Under the pieces are notes generated by a model. That model worked only from the letters and a program-made list of their open reading frames with translations, was not told the origin of the DNA and ran no database searches. The position numbers and the translations under genes are program-made. Shown here piece by piece: positions 19,717 to 30,192 of a DNA stretch of 64,000 nt (position 1 is the first letter of the stretch; each line of letters starts with the position of its first letter). Source of the stretch: an uncultured Roseobacter sp. (lineage in GTDB: Bacteria > Pseudomonadota > Alphaproteobacteria > Rhodobacterales > Rhodobacteraceae); assembly GCF_947491795.1 (NCBI RefSeq), contig NZ_CANLKW010000001.1, positions 1,116,001 to 1,180,000 on the forward strand, written 5' to 3'.

Positions 19717-20820
19717 ATGACCTACTTTCGCCTTACCCCGCTTGCCGATGCCTTGCCTGATACCGTGCCTTTTGTCGGCCCTGAAACGCAGGAGCGCGCC
19801 CGGGGCAACCTTTTCGATGCGCGGCTCGGGGCGAATGAAAACGTCTTTGGCCCCTCTCCCGCCGCGATCCGCGCGATGGCCGAGACCCCGCTGTGGATGT
19901 ACGGCGATCCGGAAAACCACGATCTGCGCCACGCACTGGCCCAGCACTATACGATTCCAGCCGATACGATCATGGTTGGCGAGGGCATAGACGGTCTGCT
20001 GGGGTATCTGGTGCGCCTTATGGTCGGACCAGGCGACTCGGTCGTCACCTCGGACGGTGCATATCCGACGTTCAACTATCATGTCGCGGGCTTTGGCGGG
20101 ACGCTGCACAAAGTGCCCTATAGAAAAGATCACGAAGATCCGGTGGCGCTGTTCAAAAAGGCGCAGGAAACCAAAGCAAAGCTGGTCTACATTTCCAATC
20201 CGGACAACCCGATGGGCAGCTTTCTGAAAGGCGATGACCTGCTTGCAGCGATGGAGCATCTGCCCGAAGGCACGCTTCTGGTTCTGGACGAGGCCTATAT
20301 TGAATGTGCGCCGGATACCGCAGAGCTCGCCCTGCCGTGGGACGACCCTCGCGTCGTGAGACTGCGCACTTTTTCAAAGGCTTATGGTCTGGCGGGTGCC
20401 CGCGTTGGTTATGCAATCGGCGCCCCGGAACTGATCGCCGCCTTCAACCGTGTGCGCAATCATTTTGGTATGAACCGTGCTTCCCAGGAAGGCGCGCTGG
20501 CCGCCCTGCAGGATCAGACCTGGCTCCGGTCCGTGCTGGCCCGGATCGTGGCGTCCCGCTTTCGTATTATGGAGACCGCCCGAAACTGCGGTCTTAAACC
20601 GCTCCCATCGGCCGCCAATTTTGTCTGCATCGACTGCGGTCATGACGGCGCGTTTGCCGCAAAAGTGCTGGAACACATGGTCACAGATGGCGTTTTCGTA
20701 CGCATGCCTTTTGTCGCGCCGCAGAACCGGTGCATCCGTGTCAGCTGTGCGACGCCTGCGCAGATCGACATCCTCGCCGACGCCCTGCCGCGCGCGCTGC
20801 GGTTTGCAGAAAGTAGCTGA
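19717..20820 (+). CDS. PLP-dependent aminotransferase class I/II, histidinol-phosphate aminotransferase-like
   Basis: RLGANENVFGPSPAAIRAMAE...YGDPENHDLRHALAQHY...VYISNPDNPMGS...LDEAYIECAPD...RTFSKAYGLAGARVGYAI. Confidence 0.9.
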   Translation: MTYFRLTPLADALPDTVPFVGPETQERARGNLFDARLGANENVFGPSPAAIRAMAETPLWMYGDPENHDLRHALAQHYTIPADTIMVGEGIDGLLGYLVRLMVGPGDSVVTSDGAYPTFNYHVAGFGGTLHKVPYRKDHEDPVALFKKAQETKAKLVYISNPDNPMGSFLKGDDLLAAMEHLPEGTLLVLDEAYIECAPDTAELALPWDDPRVVRLRTFSKAYGLAGARVGYAIGAPELIAAFNRVRNHFGMNRASQEGALAALQDQTWLRSVLARIVASRFRIMETARNCGLKPLPSAANFVCIDCGHDGAFAAKVLEHMVTDGVFVRMPFVAPQNRCIRVSCATPAQIDILADALPRALRFAESS

Positions 20821-20873
20821 CGCAGGCGCGGAACCGATTATACTCGCCGGGGTAAACAGGTGACGAGGCGTCG

Positions 20874-21116
20874 ATGCGCGACCAGACCCCCGGACGGGCT
20901 CCGAATTTCACAGGTGCATGCATCGTGATGTTTGGCGTGAACCTTGGCTGGATATTGCTGCTCTTCTTTGCGCTCTACGGGCTCGCTGCTGCCGTATTCA
21001 TCTGTCTGGCCGTCAATCACTGGATGAACTGGCTGGAGACACGTCGGCGCCTTGCGGAGCGCCGGTACGATACCATCAGACCAGACACAGGATCATCCGG
21101 CGGCAATCACTGTTGA
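20874..21116 (+). CDS. Small single-pass membrane protein, hypothetical
   Basis: 80 aa, hydrophobic core VMFGVNLGWILLLFFALYGLAAAVFICLAV, basic C-terminal portion. Confidence 0.55.
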   Translation: MRDQTPGRAPNFTGACIVMFGVNLGWILLLFFALYGLAAAVFICLAVNHWMNWLETRRRLAERRYDTIRPDTGSSGGNHC

Positions 21117-22301
21117 GGCGGCTTCCGGTGCGCCCGCGCCGTGCGGAATGCCCAGTGCCTTGAAACCTGCATCCATGCCCCCCAGCATCCCCATGATCAT
21201 CTGACCGTTGACATGCCCCATATGGCCCAGCCGGAAGAACCCGTGCCAGGCCGGATCGCCCGGAGGTGCCATGCCAAGGCCGATGCCAAGGGTCAGGCCC
21301 AGGTTCTGCTCGGTCCAGTCTCGAAGCGCCGTGGCCTGCGGGCTTTCCAGCCTCAAAGAGGTGACCGCATGGCTCCTGTGTGCGGGGTCCGGCACGTTCA
21401 TCTCAAGCAGCCCGCCCTGCCCCCAGGCATCGCACGCCGCCCAGATCGCACGGGCCAGGACCGTGTGGCGATGCCAGACCGCCTCCATCCCTTCCTGCAT
21501 CAGCATGTCGAGTGCCACGCGCAGGCCATAGAGATGGTGTGTCGGTGCGGTACCATTCCAGTATTGCCAGAACCCATCCGGGTCAGCGCGCGGTGTCCAG
21601 TCCCAGTAGCGGCTGACCCTGGGCATTTTCGCTCGAACGGCGGCCGCACGTTCGTTGAAAAAGACAAAGGCCATGCCAGGGGGCACCATCAGTCCTTTCT
21701 GGCAGCCGGCCACCATCACATCAGCGCCCCAGGCGTCCATCTCAAACTTATCGCAGGCGAGCGAGGCGATACAATCCACCATCAGGAGCGCCGGGTGATT
21801 GCAGTCGTCCAGAGCTGCGCGGATCTGCGCGATATCGCACCGCAGAGACGTTGACGTGTCCACATGCACGGCCAGGACGGCTCTGATGCGGTGTTCGGTA
21901 TCTGCCCGAAGCGCTTCAGCAATTTTTTCCGGTGGCAGCGGTGACCGGTTCGGAGCGCTGATGGTCTGCGCCTGCGCGCCCAACCCTTCGGCCATGTCGG
22001 CCCAGCCCTCCGAGAAATGGCCGGTCCCGGGCACGAGGACAAGCTCACCCGGTGCGATGACATTGGACAGCGCTGCCTCCCAAGCGGCATGTCCGTTGCC
22101 AATATACAGTGCAACGTTCCCCTTTGTGCGGGCCACGTTTTTAAGATCTGTGACAATACCAGGCAGCATTTCCGGCAACTGACCTGCGTAGATGTTGGGT
22201 GATGGCCGGTGCATCGCCTGTAAAACGGCCTCCGGAATGACCGACGGGCCTGGTATGGCCAGGTATCCGCGTCCCGATGCTGAAGCCGGTATTTGTGGCA
22301 T
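21093..22301 (-). CDS. Class V aminotransferase (alanine--glyoxylate / serine--pyruvate family)
   Basis: YLAIPGPSVIPEAVLQAMHRPSPNIY...LVPGTGHFSEGWADMAEGLG...LMVDCIASLACDKFEMDAWGADVMVAGCQKGLMVPPGMAFVFFN. Confidence 0.88.
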   Translation of the reverse strand: MPQIPASASGRGYLAIPGPSVIPEAVLQAMHRPSPNIYAGQLPEMLPGIVTDLKNVARTKGNVALYIGNGHAAWEAALSNVIAPGELVLVPGTGHFSEGWADMAEGLGAQAQTISAPNRSPLPPEKIAEALRADTEHRIRAVLAVHVDTSTSLRCDIAQIRAALDDCNHPALLMVDCIASLACDKFEMDAWGADVMVAGCQKGLMVPPGMAFVFFNERAAAVRAKMPRVSRYWDWTPRADPDGFWQYWNGTAPTHHLYGLRVALDMLMQEGMEAVWHRHTVLARAIWAACDAWGQGGLLEMNVPDPAHRSHAVTSLRLESPQATALRDWTEQNLGLTLGIGLGMAPPGDPAWHGFFRLGHMGHVNGQMIMGMLGGMDAGFKALGIPHGAGAPEAASTVIAAG

Positions 22302-22433
22302 AGTTGCTGTCCTTTTTCACCTGCGCTTACACTAGCCCTGGAGCGGGCAGCGTCAATCACCGGTTTCAGGCAGCGATGGTCAAAATCCGCGGGTGTCCGG
22401 ACGGTGCGTACGGAGTCATATGTCCAAAGGGCA

Positions 22434-23108
22434 TCAGCGCCGGTAGCGCCGGGCCAGAGCAGAGATATCCGCGCCGGTAAAATAGCGGACCAGTGTCCAC
22501 AGATTTCGCGCGCCACGATGCACCCAGCCCTGAGACGCATACCGTTCTGCCGAGGTTTGTGCGACGGCATCGATCGGGGTGAGACGTCCCCGGAGCGCCC
22601 GCGCGAGGGCAACATCCTCCATCAGCGGCTGATCAGGGTATCCGCCCACCGACTGATAAAGCGGTTGCGGGATCAGCAGACCCTGATCGCCATAAGGCAA
22701 CCCCATATGGCTGCGCAGATTGGCCCAGCCAGCCACAATTCGCCCGGCCATGCCACCATTGGCAAAGGCCAGCCGGAACCAGCCGGCGTTGTCCGTTTCG
22801 AGATGTCGTATCGCCGGACCGACCCATCCGGCCTCCAGAACAGTGTCCGCATGCAGCACCAGCAGCCATGAACCGTCAGCGGCCGCACAGCCGCGCGCCA
22901 TCTGACCGCCGCGCGACGGCGGGCCGGTTACAATCTCGGCCCCCCAGGCGCGCGCAACCGCGACAGTGGCATCAGACGATCCACCGTCACTGATGATCAG
23001 TTCGCGGATCAGACCAGCTTCCAACCCGGGCATCAGCGCAGCAAGGCAATTGCCCAGATGCGGCTCAGCATTCAGAGTCGGCACAATTACCGATATCGGT
23101 GCACGCAT
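22434..23108 (-). CDS. Glycosyltransferase family 2-like protein (TIGR04283-like)
   Basis: MRAPISVIVPTLNAEPHLGNCLAAL...IISDGGSSDATVAVARAWGAEIVTGPPSRGGQMARGCAAADGSWLLVLHADT; the ORF track extends it upstream artefactually, start set at 23108. Confidence 0.87.
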   Translation of the reverse strand: MRAPISVIVPTLNAEPHLGNCLAALMPGLEAGLIRELIISDGGSSDATVAVARAWGAEIVTGPPSRGGQMARGCAAADGSWLLVLHADTVLEAGWVGPAIRHLETDNAGWFRLAFANGGMAGRIVAGWANLRSHMGLPYGDQGLLIPQPLYQSVGGYPDQPLMEDVALARALRGRLTPIDAVAQTSAERYASQGWVHRGARNLWTLVRYFTGADISALARRYRR

Positions 23109-23177
23109 GCGATCCCGCCCCTTCCGTTTGGCGCTGCCCGGTTTATATGACAGACAACAGGCAAATAGGAGCCCCCC

Positions 23178-23918
23178 ATGTCCAATCGTCGCATCCTTCA
23201 ACTCACAGGCGAAGATGTTCTGGATTTTCTGCAGGGGCTGATCACCAACGACATCTCTGGGTTGAAAACCGGGCTGGTCTATGCAGCCATGCTGACCCCG
23301 CAGGGCAAATATCTGTCTGATTTCTTTGTGGTCCCGCATGCTGACGGGGTTCTGATCGACGTTGATTCCGCCCAGGGCGATATGCTGACGCAGCGCCTCA
23401 ACATGTACCGGCTGCGTGCCGATGTCAGCATCGCGGAGGCACCGCTGCATCTGCACAGGGGAACCGGTGAGGCACCGCAGGACGGCTTTGCCGACCCGCG
23501 TCACACCGCCCTTGGCTGGCGCGCCTACAGGCCTGCGCCACAGACGGACGACACGACCGATTGGACAGCTTTGCGGGTTGCGCACATGATACCCCAGAGC
23601 GGTGTCGAACTGACACAGGATACATTCATTCTGGAAGTGGGGTTTGAGCGTCTGTCCGGCGTCGATTTCCGTAAAGGATGCTATGTGGGCCAGGAGGTGA
23701 CCGCCCGGATGAAGCATAAAACAGAACTGCGCAAAGGTCTGGCCCGGGTCAGCGTCGAAGGTCCGGCAGAGACTGGCTGCGAAATTACAGCCAGTGGCAA
23801 AACGGCCGGTACACTGCTCAGCCGCAGCGGGGACCGTGCGATTGCCTATCTGCGCTATGATCGCGCGCAAGGGGACATGCAGGCGGGCGAGGCCGTGGTA
23901 CGCAGACTTGATGGCTGA
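23178..23918 (+). CDS. Folate-binding protein YgfZ-like (GcvT-related)
   Basis: LTGEDVLDFLQGLITNDIS...AAMLTPQGKYLSDFFV...GVDFRKGCYVGQEVTARMKHKTELRKGLARV. Confidence 0.93.
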   Translation: MSNRRILQLTGEDVLDFLQGLITNDISGLKTGLVYAAMLTPQGKYLSDFFVVPHADGVLIDVDSAQGDMLTQRLNMYRLRADVSIAEAPLHLHRGTGEAPQDGFADPRHTALGWRAYRPAPQTDDTTDWTALRVAHMIPQSGVELTQDTFILEVGFERLSGVDFRKGCYVGQEVTARMKHKTELRKGLARVSVEGPAETGCEITASGKTAGTLLSRSGDRAIAYLRYDRAQGDMQAGEAVVRRLDG

Positions 23919-23920
23919 CA

Positions 23921-23953
23921 AAAACGCCCCGCGCATTTCTGCCGGGGCGTTTC
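23921..23953. terminator. Bidirectional hairpin terminator between convergent ygfZ-like and efp genes
   Basis: AAACGCCCCG-CGCATTTCTGC-CGGGGCGTTT in the 53-bp convergent gap. Confidence 0.7.
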
Positions 23954-23971
23954 ATCAAAAAACTGCAGCGA

Positions 23972-24535
23972 TCAGGCCCTTTCGGAGTATTCCATCGTTT
24001 CAGTGTTCACGACGATATCCTCGTCCTGCCCGATGAATGGCGGCACCATGACCTTGACGCCATTGTCCAGGATCGCGGGCTTGAAGGAATTGGCCGCAGT
24101 CTGGCCTTTGACGACCGGCTCGGTCTCGACAATCTTGCAGGTTACCTTTTGCGGCAGCGTCGCGTTCAGCGCTTCCTCTTCATAAAACTCCACCACGATG
24201 GTCATGCCGTCCTGCAGAAACGGGCGGCGCTCGCCCAGCAGATCCGCGGACAGTTGCACCTGCTCATAGGTTTCGGTGTCCATCACGATCAGCATTCCGT
24301 CATCCTCATACAGGAATTGCTGATCTTTCTGCTCAAGGCGGACGCGCTCGACTTTGTCGGCGCTGCGAAAACGTTCGTTCAGTTTGGAACCATTGCGCAG
24401 GTTACGGAGTTCCACCTGTGCAAAAGCACCACCTTTACCGGGTTTGACATGATCGACTTTCACAGCCGCCCAGAGACCACCGTTATGCTCCAGAACATTT
24501 CCGGGGCGGATCTCGTTGCCATTGATTTTTGCCAT
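23972..24535 (-). CDS. efp: Elongation factor P
   Basis: [78 protein letters not shown]; 187 aa from ATG 24535. Confidence 0.97.
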   Translation of the reverse strand: MAKINGNEIRPGNVLEHNGGLWAAVKVDHVKPGKGGAFAQVELRNLRNGSKLNERFRSADKVERVRLEQKDQQFLYEDDGMLIVMDTETYEQVQLSADLLGERRPFLQDGMTIVVEFYEEEALNATLPQKVTCKIVETEPVVKGQTAANSFKPAILDNGVKVMVPPFIGQDEDIVVNTETMEYSERA

Positions 24536-24755
24536 GTGACCTATCCGTGTCAAAAGGTTGATGAAAAGTTGATGAACCCTATATCTGGGAGGAGAATGGG
24601 TGACAAGACAACGATATCTCGTGCTGCACGTGCAGAAAGCTATGCAAATTGTGCATATAAGGCATGCAGTTATGGGGTATCCGAATCGGCCAAAACCCGT
24701 CATAACGGGCGTCACGCCGAAAAGACAAGAGCAAGAATAATGGAAAGGACGACGG

Positions 24756-25076
24756 ATGAAAGACTTCGTTGACGGCACGGCCTTTAACAACGAGCAAGGC
24801 AACCGTGCACGTAAACTTTTTGCAGCTGTGGTACTGGCTGCGCTTGACGACGCAATCGCGGACGACAAGAAATATGGCAATGGCCCCGAGCAGATTGCCC
24901 GCTGGGCACGCTCGCGCGATGGCCGCGAGGTCCTGAGCTGTGCCGGGATCGACCCAAACGAACGCGTCGTTATGGGCCTTATGGAATTTGTGGGCAAAGG
25001 TGTTCGGACGTCCGTCGCCCTGTCCCGGGAAGAATCAGAGCGCCGCAACGCGGCACAGCAGGCAGAAGCCGCCTGA
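24756..25076 (+). CDS. Small conserved protein (DUF6280-like)
   Basis: [79 protein letters not shown]. Confidence 0.7.
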   Translation: MKDFVDGTAFNNEQGNRARKLFAAVVLAALDDAIADDKKYGNGPEQIARWARSRDGREVLSCAGIDPNERVVMGLMEFVGKGVRTSVALSREESERRNAAQQAEAA

Positions 25077-25100
25077 TATCCTTCTGAATTTTATCAAGAG

Positions 25101-25133
25101 AAACGCGCCTGCATTGCAGGCGCGTTTTTTTTT
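25101..25133 (+). terminator. Rho-independent terminator
   Basis: AAACGCGCCTGCATTGCAGGCGCGTTTTTTTTT: near-perfect GC stem plus T tract, just after the DUF6280-like stop. Confidence 0.88.
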
Positions 25134-25137
25134 GCCC

Positions 25138-25716
25138 TTATGCAATGTTAAAGACAAAGAGCCATTGCCGCACGACCCAAAGTTCGGCAGCGAGCAAAAC
25201 CAGCACAAACACTGACAATCCGCGTCCGATCCCCCGGCGCCACAGCACGAACGCAGCCGTGACAGCGGCGAAGGCCTCAATGGGGGCCACAAGAGCAGCG
25301 CCCTGCGCCCGGTCCCAGTAACTCAGCGGGCTCTCAAATATCCAGCCTGTCAGTGGCCAGAAATGCGCGCGGCCATCATCGTGGTGCAACGGAAAATCCA
25401 GACACAGATGCAGCAACGCCGCCCCGGTCAGCGCAACAGCCCAGGGCGTTCTGCGCCACAGTGCAAGGGCGAGCAAAAGGCCCCAGACGACAAATGAGTT
25501 GTCGACCGCGAAAACTGTCTGCCAGGCATCCGAAAAATACAGCTCGTTAAAGACGCGCTGCGATGGAATAGCAAAGACATACATCGCTCCACCCGCCAGC
25601 AGATAAAGCGACAGATCCGGCAGGAGCGCGCCAATGAAAGCAGCCGCAACAATCCATCGGTCTCCGCTGCGGGCCATTGCTGCCGCCCCAAGCAACAGAT
25701 GTGCCGGTGTATTCAT
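25138..25716 (-). CDS. Integral membrane protein (LexA-regulated YdjM-type / metal-dependent hydrolase-like)
   Basis: [16 protein letters not shown]...[19 protein letters not shown]...[35 protein letters not shown]; multiple TM segments. Confidence 0.65.
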   Translation of the reverse strand: MNTPAHLLLGAAAMARSGDRWIVAAAFIGALLPDLSLYLLAGGAMYVFAIPSQRVFNELYFSDAWQTVFAVDNSFVVWGLLLALALWRRTPWAVALTGAALLHLCLDFPLHHDDGRAHFWPLTGWIFESPLSYWDRAQGAALVAPIEAFAAVTAAFVLWRRGIGRGLSVFVLVLLAAELWVVRQWLFVFNIA

Positions 25717-25778
25717 CTTTGCTCCTTTTCTTTGGAGTGATCATGCTTCAGTTTGCGCGCGGAAAGAAGGGGCATTGC

Positions 25779-27233
25779 ATGCGCGGTAAAGCAATCATGA
25801 TACAGGGCACCGGTACGAATACCGGCAAGTCCATGCTCGTTGCCGGACTGGCCCGTGCTTTTGCAAATCGTGGCCTGCAGGTACGCCCGTTCAAGCCACA
25901 GAACATGTCCAACAATGCTGCCGTGACACCGGACGGCGGGGAGATCGGGCGGGCCCAGGCGCTGCAGGCGCTCGCCGCGCGGGTTCCTCCGCATGTTGAT
26001 ATGAACCCCATCCTGCTCAAGCCGCAGACCAGCACCGGCGCGCAGGTGATCATTCAGGGCCAGGTGGCAGGCACACAAGAGGCGCGGGAGTTTGGCCGCA
26101 ACCGAGACGCTCTGATGCCCCGCGTTCTCGAAAGCTTTGAGCGCATGCGCGCAGAAGCCGATCTGGTGCTGGTGGAAGGCGCTGGCAGCCCGGCAGAGAC
26201 CAATCTGCGTGCGCGGGACATCGCAAACATGGGGTTTGCGCGCGCCGCTGATGTGCCTGTGATCCTGGCGGGGGACATCGACAGGGGTGGCGTTATTGCG
26301 CAGATTGTCGGCACCAAAACAGTTCTTGAACCTGCCGACAACGCGATGATTGCAGGGTTTGCCGTAAACAAATTCCGGGGTGATGTCACACTGTTCGATG
26401 AGGGGCGCGATGATATTGCCGCGCGTACCGGCTGGCCCTGTCTCGGGGTGGTTCCCTGGTTTGACGGAGCCGGTAAACTGCCCGCCGAAGATGTGATGGA
26501 CCTGCCTGCACGTGCGGCCTCAGGGGGGCGTGGTCTGAAAGTTGTGGTGCCCCGCCTGCCCCGCATCTCAAATTTTGACGATCTGGACCCGCTGGCAGCG
26601 GAACCGGGCATTGAGCTTTGTATCGCCGGGCCTGGCAATCCTTTGCCTCTCGACGCTGACGTCATTCTGCTGACCGGCAGCAAGGCAACCCTCGCAGATC
26701 TGGCGGCCCTGCGTGCCGAAGGCTGGGATCAGGATATCCTGTCGCATGTGCGCTACGGCGGTCAGGTACTCGGTCTGTGCGGCGGTTATCAGATCCTGGG
26801 CCGTCAGATTTCCGACCCCGGGGGGATAGAAGGCCCCCCTGCCTCTGCACCTGGACTTGGGCTTCTGGATGTGGAAACTGTTCTGGTGCCTGTCAAGGAA
26901 CTCGCGTTGCGCGAGGGTGTCAGCACAGGCGACAACATCCCGCTGACGGGCTACGAAATTCACATGGGCCGGACAACTGGTCCGGATTGCGCCCGGGGCT
27001 GGCTGGATTTTGGCAAAGGGCCTGAAGGCGCTGTTTCCGCGGACGGCCTGGTCAGGGGCTGTTACCAGCATGGAATTTTCTCATCCGATGCTTTCCGGGC
27101 GTCCTGGATGAAAGGGTTTGGTCAGCAGTCGCAGGCCAGTTACGCAGCCGGTGTCGAAGAGACACTGGACGCGCTTGCAACGCATCTGGAGCAATGCATG
27201 GATCTGGATCTTCTCTGGCGTCTGGCGCGCTGA
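25779..27233 (+). CDS. cobQ: Cobyric acid synthase
   Basis: [67 protein letters not shown]...[15 protein letters not shown] 25779. Confidence 0.96.
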   Translation: MRGKAIMIQGTGTNTGKSMLVAGLARAFANRGLQVRPFKPQNMSNNAAVTPDGGEIGRAQALQALAARVPPHVDMNPILLKPQTSTGAQVIIQGQVAGTQEAREFGRNRDALMPRVLESFERMRAEADLVLVEGAGSPAETNLRARDIANMGFARAADVPVILAGDIDRGGVIAQIVGTKTVLEPADNAMIAGFAVNKFRGDVTLFDEGRDDIAARTGWPCLGVVPWFDGAGKLPAEDVMDLPARAASGGRGLKVVVPRLPRISNFDDLDPLAAEPGIELCIAGPGNPLPLDADVILLTGSKATLADLAALRAEGWDQDILSHVRYGGQVLGLCGGYQILGRQISDPGGIEGPPASAPGLGLLDVETVLVPVKELALREGVSTGDNIPLTGYEIHMGRTTGPDCARGWLDFGKGPEGAVSADGLVRGCYQHGIFSSDAFRASWMKGFGQQSQASYAAGVEETLDALATHLEQCMDLDLLWRLAR

Positions 27234-27236
27234 CCC

Positions 27237-27983
27237 TCAGCTCTGGTCGAGATCCCGGGTCGCAAGTGCGCGCATGACTTCACGTCGCACCAGTTTGCGC
27301 ACATTCCGGGTAATGCGCTCACCCAGATCGCCCTGCAGTTCCCGCCGGACAATGTTCGCAACAAGCTCGGTCAACGCAGCCTCATCGAGGATGTGTTCTT
27401 CGGGCCGTGGCACCGGATCAGCATCCGCGTCCGGCTGAACGCCGGCTCCGGCCTCAGCACGCACCGTCGCGACGGGCTCAAGCGGCTCACCATCTTCGCC
27501 GATCGGGGCGCCGGTGCCATCCAGGTCAACCGTATTCTGCAGCGAAATCGCAGGCGCACGCGTTCCCGAATAGGCATCCCGGCCGTCACCATCCGGTTCC
27601 CACTGGTCAGAGCGGGCTGCAATAGCCGTTTCCAGGGCCGCTACCTTGTCTGCAAGGCTGCCGCCACGGGCGGCGTCCCCGTTTGTTGCAGAGTGGTCAC
27701 CGCTGCGGGCAGGCATCGTTTCAGATACGCCATCATCAACAGGCCCGTCCTGGCGGACAGCATCCTCTGGCATCAGGGTCAGAACCGCTCTCGAGGCCGG
27801 GGCGGCTGGGGCGTCAGACGTCTCACCGGTTTGACTGGCGACGCGCTGTTGCGGCGACAGAACAAGCCGGTCAGCCTCATCGGCATCCCGATCAGGCGTA
27901 CCCGCGCGCTTGTTGTCGCTTACGAGACGACGGATGGAGGACAACACGTCCTCTACCTGAGAATTGGTCACTGGATTCGACAT
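27237..27983 (-). CDS. PopZ-like (DUF2497-like) polar organizing protein candidate
   Basis: N-terminal VEDVLSSIRRLVSDN helix, acidic/Pro-rich disordered middle, C-terminal ELVANIVRRELQGDLGERITRNVRKLVRREVMRAL; lies directly downstream of tolC. Confidence 0.55.
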   Translation of the reverse strand: MSNPVTNSQVEDVLSSIRRLVSDNKRAGTPDRDADEADRLVLSPQQRVASQTGETSDAPAAPASRAVLTLMPEDAVRQDGPVDDGVSETMPARSGDHSATNGDAARGGSLADKVAALETAIAARSDQWEPDGDGRDAYSGTRAPAISLQNTVDLDGTGAPIGEDGEPLEPVATVRAEAGAGVQPDADADPVPRPEEHILDEAALTELVANIVRRELQGDLGERITRNVRKLVRREVMRALATRDLDQS

Positions 27984-28053
27984 TTCACACCACTCTTACC
28001 GCCGTCAAGCTTAACCCGGCGTTCACAGTGGTACAATGGCCCCGGTCAAACCG

Positions 28054-29493
28054 TCAGTTTTTTTGCAGCGACTTGAGAACCCGGTCGAGCTTGGCACCCT
28101 GCGCAGACCGGGCCACCGGCGCGTCCTTCACAAGGTTGTAATAGGCTGCAGGATCATATTGCTGAACACCCAGTCCCAGGTCTTTCGCCGTCAGCCGGCC
28201 GGTTGCCTGCAAAACAGAATATGCGGCAACATAGACATTTGCCTGAGCGGAAATACGGGATGTTTCCGCATCCAGCAGTTCCTGTTCGGCATCGAGAACA
28301 TCGAGTGTGGTCCGGGCTCCGAGCTGCGCTTCCTCGCGCACACCGTTAAATGCGATACGCGCGGCCCGGATGCGTTCCTCTGACGCGGCCAGACTGGCGC
28401 GTTGTGCCGAAAGCTGTGCATAGGTCGAGCCGACATTCTGGGATATGGTCTTCTGCACCTCGAAAAGGTTGCCGCGCTGCGCATCACGCGACGCAATGGC
28501 ACGGCGGATAGATGAATCAATCAGGCCGCCCTGGTAGATCGGGCCCGACAGCGTCAGACCCACACTGCCGGAGTTGGTATACGAACTGCTTCCGAGGTTT
28601 TCCTGCACATTCAGGGAGCCATTTGCACTCAGTGTCGGCTTGATCGCCGCCTCGGCACGCAGGATATTCAGCTCTGCAGCAGCGACCGCATGTTGTGCCG
28701 CGCGCAGATCCGGATGCACACGCAGCGCCTGGGAGCGTGCGGCCTCGACGTTGCTGCCGAAGGAGGGCAGCGATGGCGGTGTCACCAGCGCGCCCGGCGT
28801 CCGCCCGACCACGTTGCGGTATTCCTCGATCGCCTGCTGCAGATCGCCCTGTGCGGTCGCAAGTCCACTGCGGGCTTCGGCAAGCTGGCTTTCTGCCTGG
28901 GCCACATCTGTTCGGGTCACCTCGCCCACTTCGAAACGGTCCTGCGCCGCTCTCAGTTCCTGTTCCAGCAGGTTGAGGTTGTTGCGCCGCAGCGCAACAA
29001 ATTCTGTCAGTGAGCGCACGTTGAGAAAGGCGGTAACGGCCCGCAACAGCACCTGCTGTTCAAGGCTGATCAGCTGTTGTCTGGTGGCCAGTACCGTTTC
29101 CTTGGCGGCTTCAACGCCCAGCTGCGTTGCGCCAAAATCATAGAGCAAAAGCTCGGCAATCAGCCCGGCAGATGCATTCGTCGATTCAAGGTTGTTTGTG
29201 CTCGCCAGACCACTGAAAGTGGAAATACTGCGCGTATCGCCGAAATTCCGGGTCAGGTTCGCCGTGTAATTGAGCACAGGTTTAAGGGCCGCTGCTGCAC
29301 CGGCGACATCCTCGTCAGCGGCGCGGAGCAATGCCCGGTTCTGGTCAAGAAGCCCGCTGGTGTTATAGGCGCCAACCAGCGCGTCGGCCAGTGTCTCCGA
29401 CTGTGCAACGCCGGCAGGCGCGCTCAGACAAAGACCAATGGCCGCGATCTGCAGCCCTTTTCGATATGTTTCTGCTACGATATTGCCTGCCAT
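28054..29493 (-). CDS. tolC: TolC family outer membrane channel protein
   Basis: Signal peptide, ETLADALVGAYNTSGLLDQNRALLRAADEDVAGAAAALKPVLNYTAN...DVAQAESQLAEARSGLATAQGDLQQAIEEYRNVVG...LDVLDAEQELLDAET. Confidence 0.93.
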   Translation of the reverse strand: MAGNIVAETYRKGLQIAAIGLCLSAPAGVAQSETLADALVGAYNTSGLLDQNRALLRAADEDVAGAAAALKPVLNYTANLTRNFGDTRSISTFSGLASTNNLESTNASAGLIAELLLYDFGATQLGVEAAKETVLATRQQLISLEQQVLLRAVTAFLNVRSLTEFVALRRNNLNLLEQELRAAQDRFEVGEVTRTDVAQAESQLAEARSGLATAQGDLQQAIEEYRNVVGRTPGALVTPPSLPSFGSNVEAARSQALRVHPDLRAAQHAVAAAELNILRAEAAIKPTLSANGSLNVQENLGSSSYTNSGSVGLTLSGPIYQGGLIDSSIRRAIASRDAQRGNLFEVQKTISQNVGSTYAQLSAQRASLAASEERIRAARIAFNGVREEAQLGARTTLDVLDAEQELLDAETSRISAQANVYVAAYSVLQATGRLTAKDLGLGVQQYDPAAYYNLVKDAPVARSAQGAKLDRVLKSLQKN

Positions 29494-29538
29494 TTTTTTA
29501 CCTCTGCGGTTTTTTCGGGTCGTTGCCCACCTGATTAT

Positions 29539-30192
29539 TCAGAATTCAAAAGCTGCCTCACGCTCAAAGCCCGGCAGAACCGGCGCGCCGGCATTGAAAG
29601 CCATACGCCAGGATACCGTTCCGTCGCTTTTCCGTCCGATACGCACTTCACCAAGCGCGCCTTCCATAAACAGACAGGCAATCCGCCCGCCGTCCTTAAC
29701 CTGTGCCACCAGCGCCTCGGGCAAATGGCGCACCCCGCCCTGCACGATCACAACGTCATAGGGGCCATGTTCCGGCGCACCGCCAATCAGCGGTCCTTCG
29801 TGCATGATGACATTGTCCGCGCCGGCCTCAGAAAGGGCATCCTGTCCGTCACGGACCATATCCGAATCTTCTTCAACCGCGACAACTGCTTCGGCCATAT
29901 GCGCAATGACGGCCGATGAATAGCCAAGCCCGGCACCCACATCGAGCACAAGTTCTGAATTGGTGATATCCAGCGCATCCAGCATCTTGGCCAGGGTTCG
30001 CGGTTCCAGCATTACCCGGTCGCGTGCAACCGTCAGGTTTTCGCCCATATAGGCGGCTTCCCGGTGGCTGGCGGGCACAAAGTTCTCGCGCTGTACGGTC
30101 AGCATTGCGTCAATGATCGGGAATTTGGTGACGTCGGAAGGGCGGACCTGAGTATCCACCATCATCGTACGCCGCGTTGCAAAGTCAGTCAT
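29539..30192 (-). CDS. pcm: Protein-L-isoaspartate O-methyltransferase family protein
   Basis: MVDTQVRPSDVTKFPIIDAMLTVQRENFVP...LEPRTLAKMLDALDITNSELVLDVGAGLGYSSAVIAHMAEAVVAVEED. Confidence 0.9.
   Translation of the reverse strand: MTDFATRRTMMVDTQVRPSDVTKFPIIDAMLTVQRENFVPASHREAAYMGENLTVARDRVMLEPRTLAKMLDALDITNSELVLDVGAGLGYSSAVIAHMAEAVVAVEEDSDMVRDGQDALSEAGADNVIMHEGPLIGGAPEHGPYDVVIVQGGVRHLPEALVAQVKDGGRIACLFMEGALGEVRIGRKSDGTVSWRMAFNAGAPVLPGFEREAAFEF

Noticed and set aside
22434-23936. 500-aa minus ORF as a single protein
   Set aside because: Only 22434-23108 looks like a glycosyltransferase; the upstream extension is antisense to the ygfZ-like gene.
24536-25048. N-terminal extension of efp in the ORF track
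   Set aside because: EF-P starts canonically at [13 protein letters not shown]; upstream is antisense to the DUF6280-like gene.
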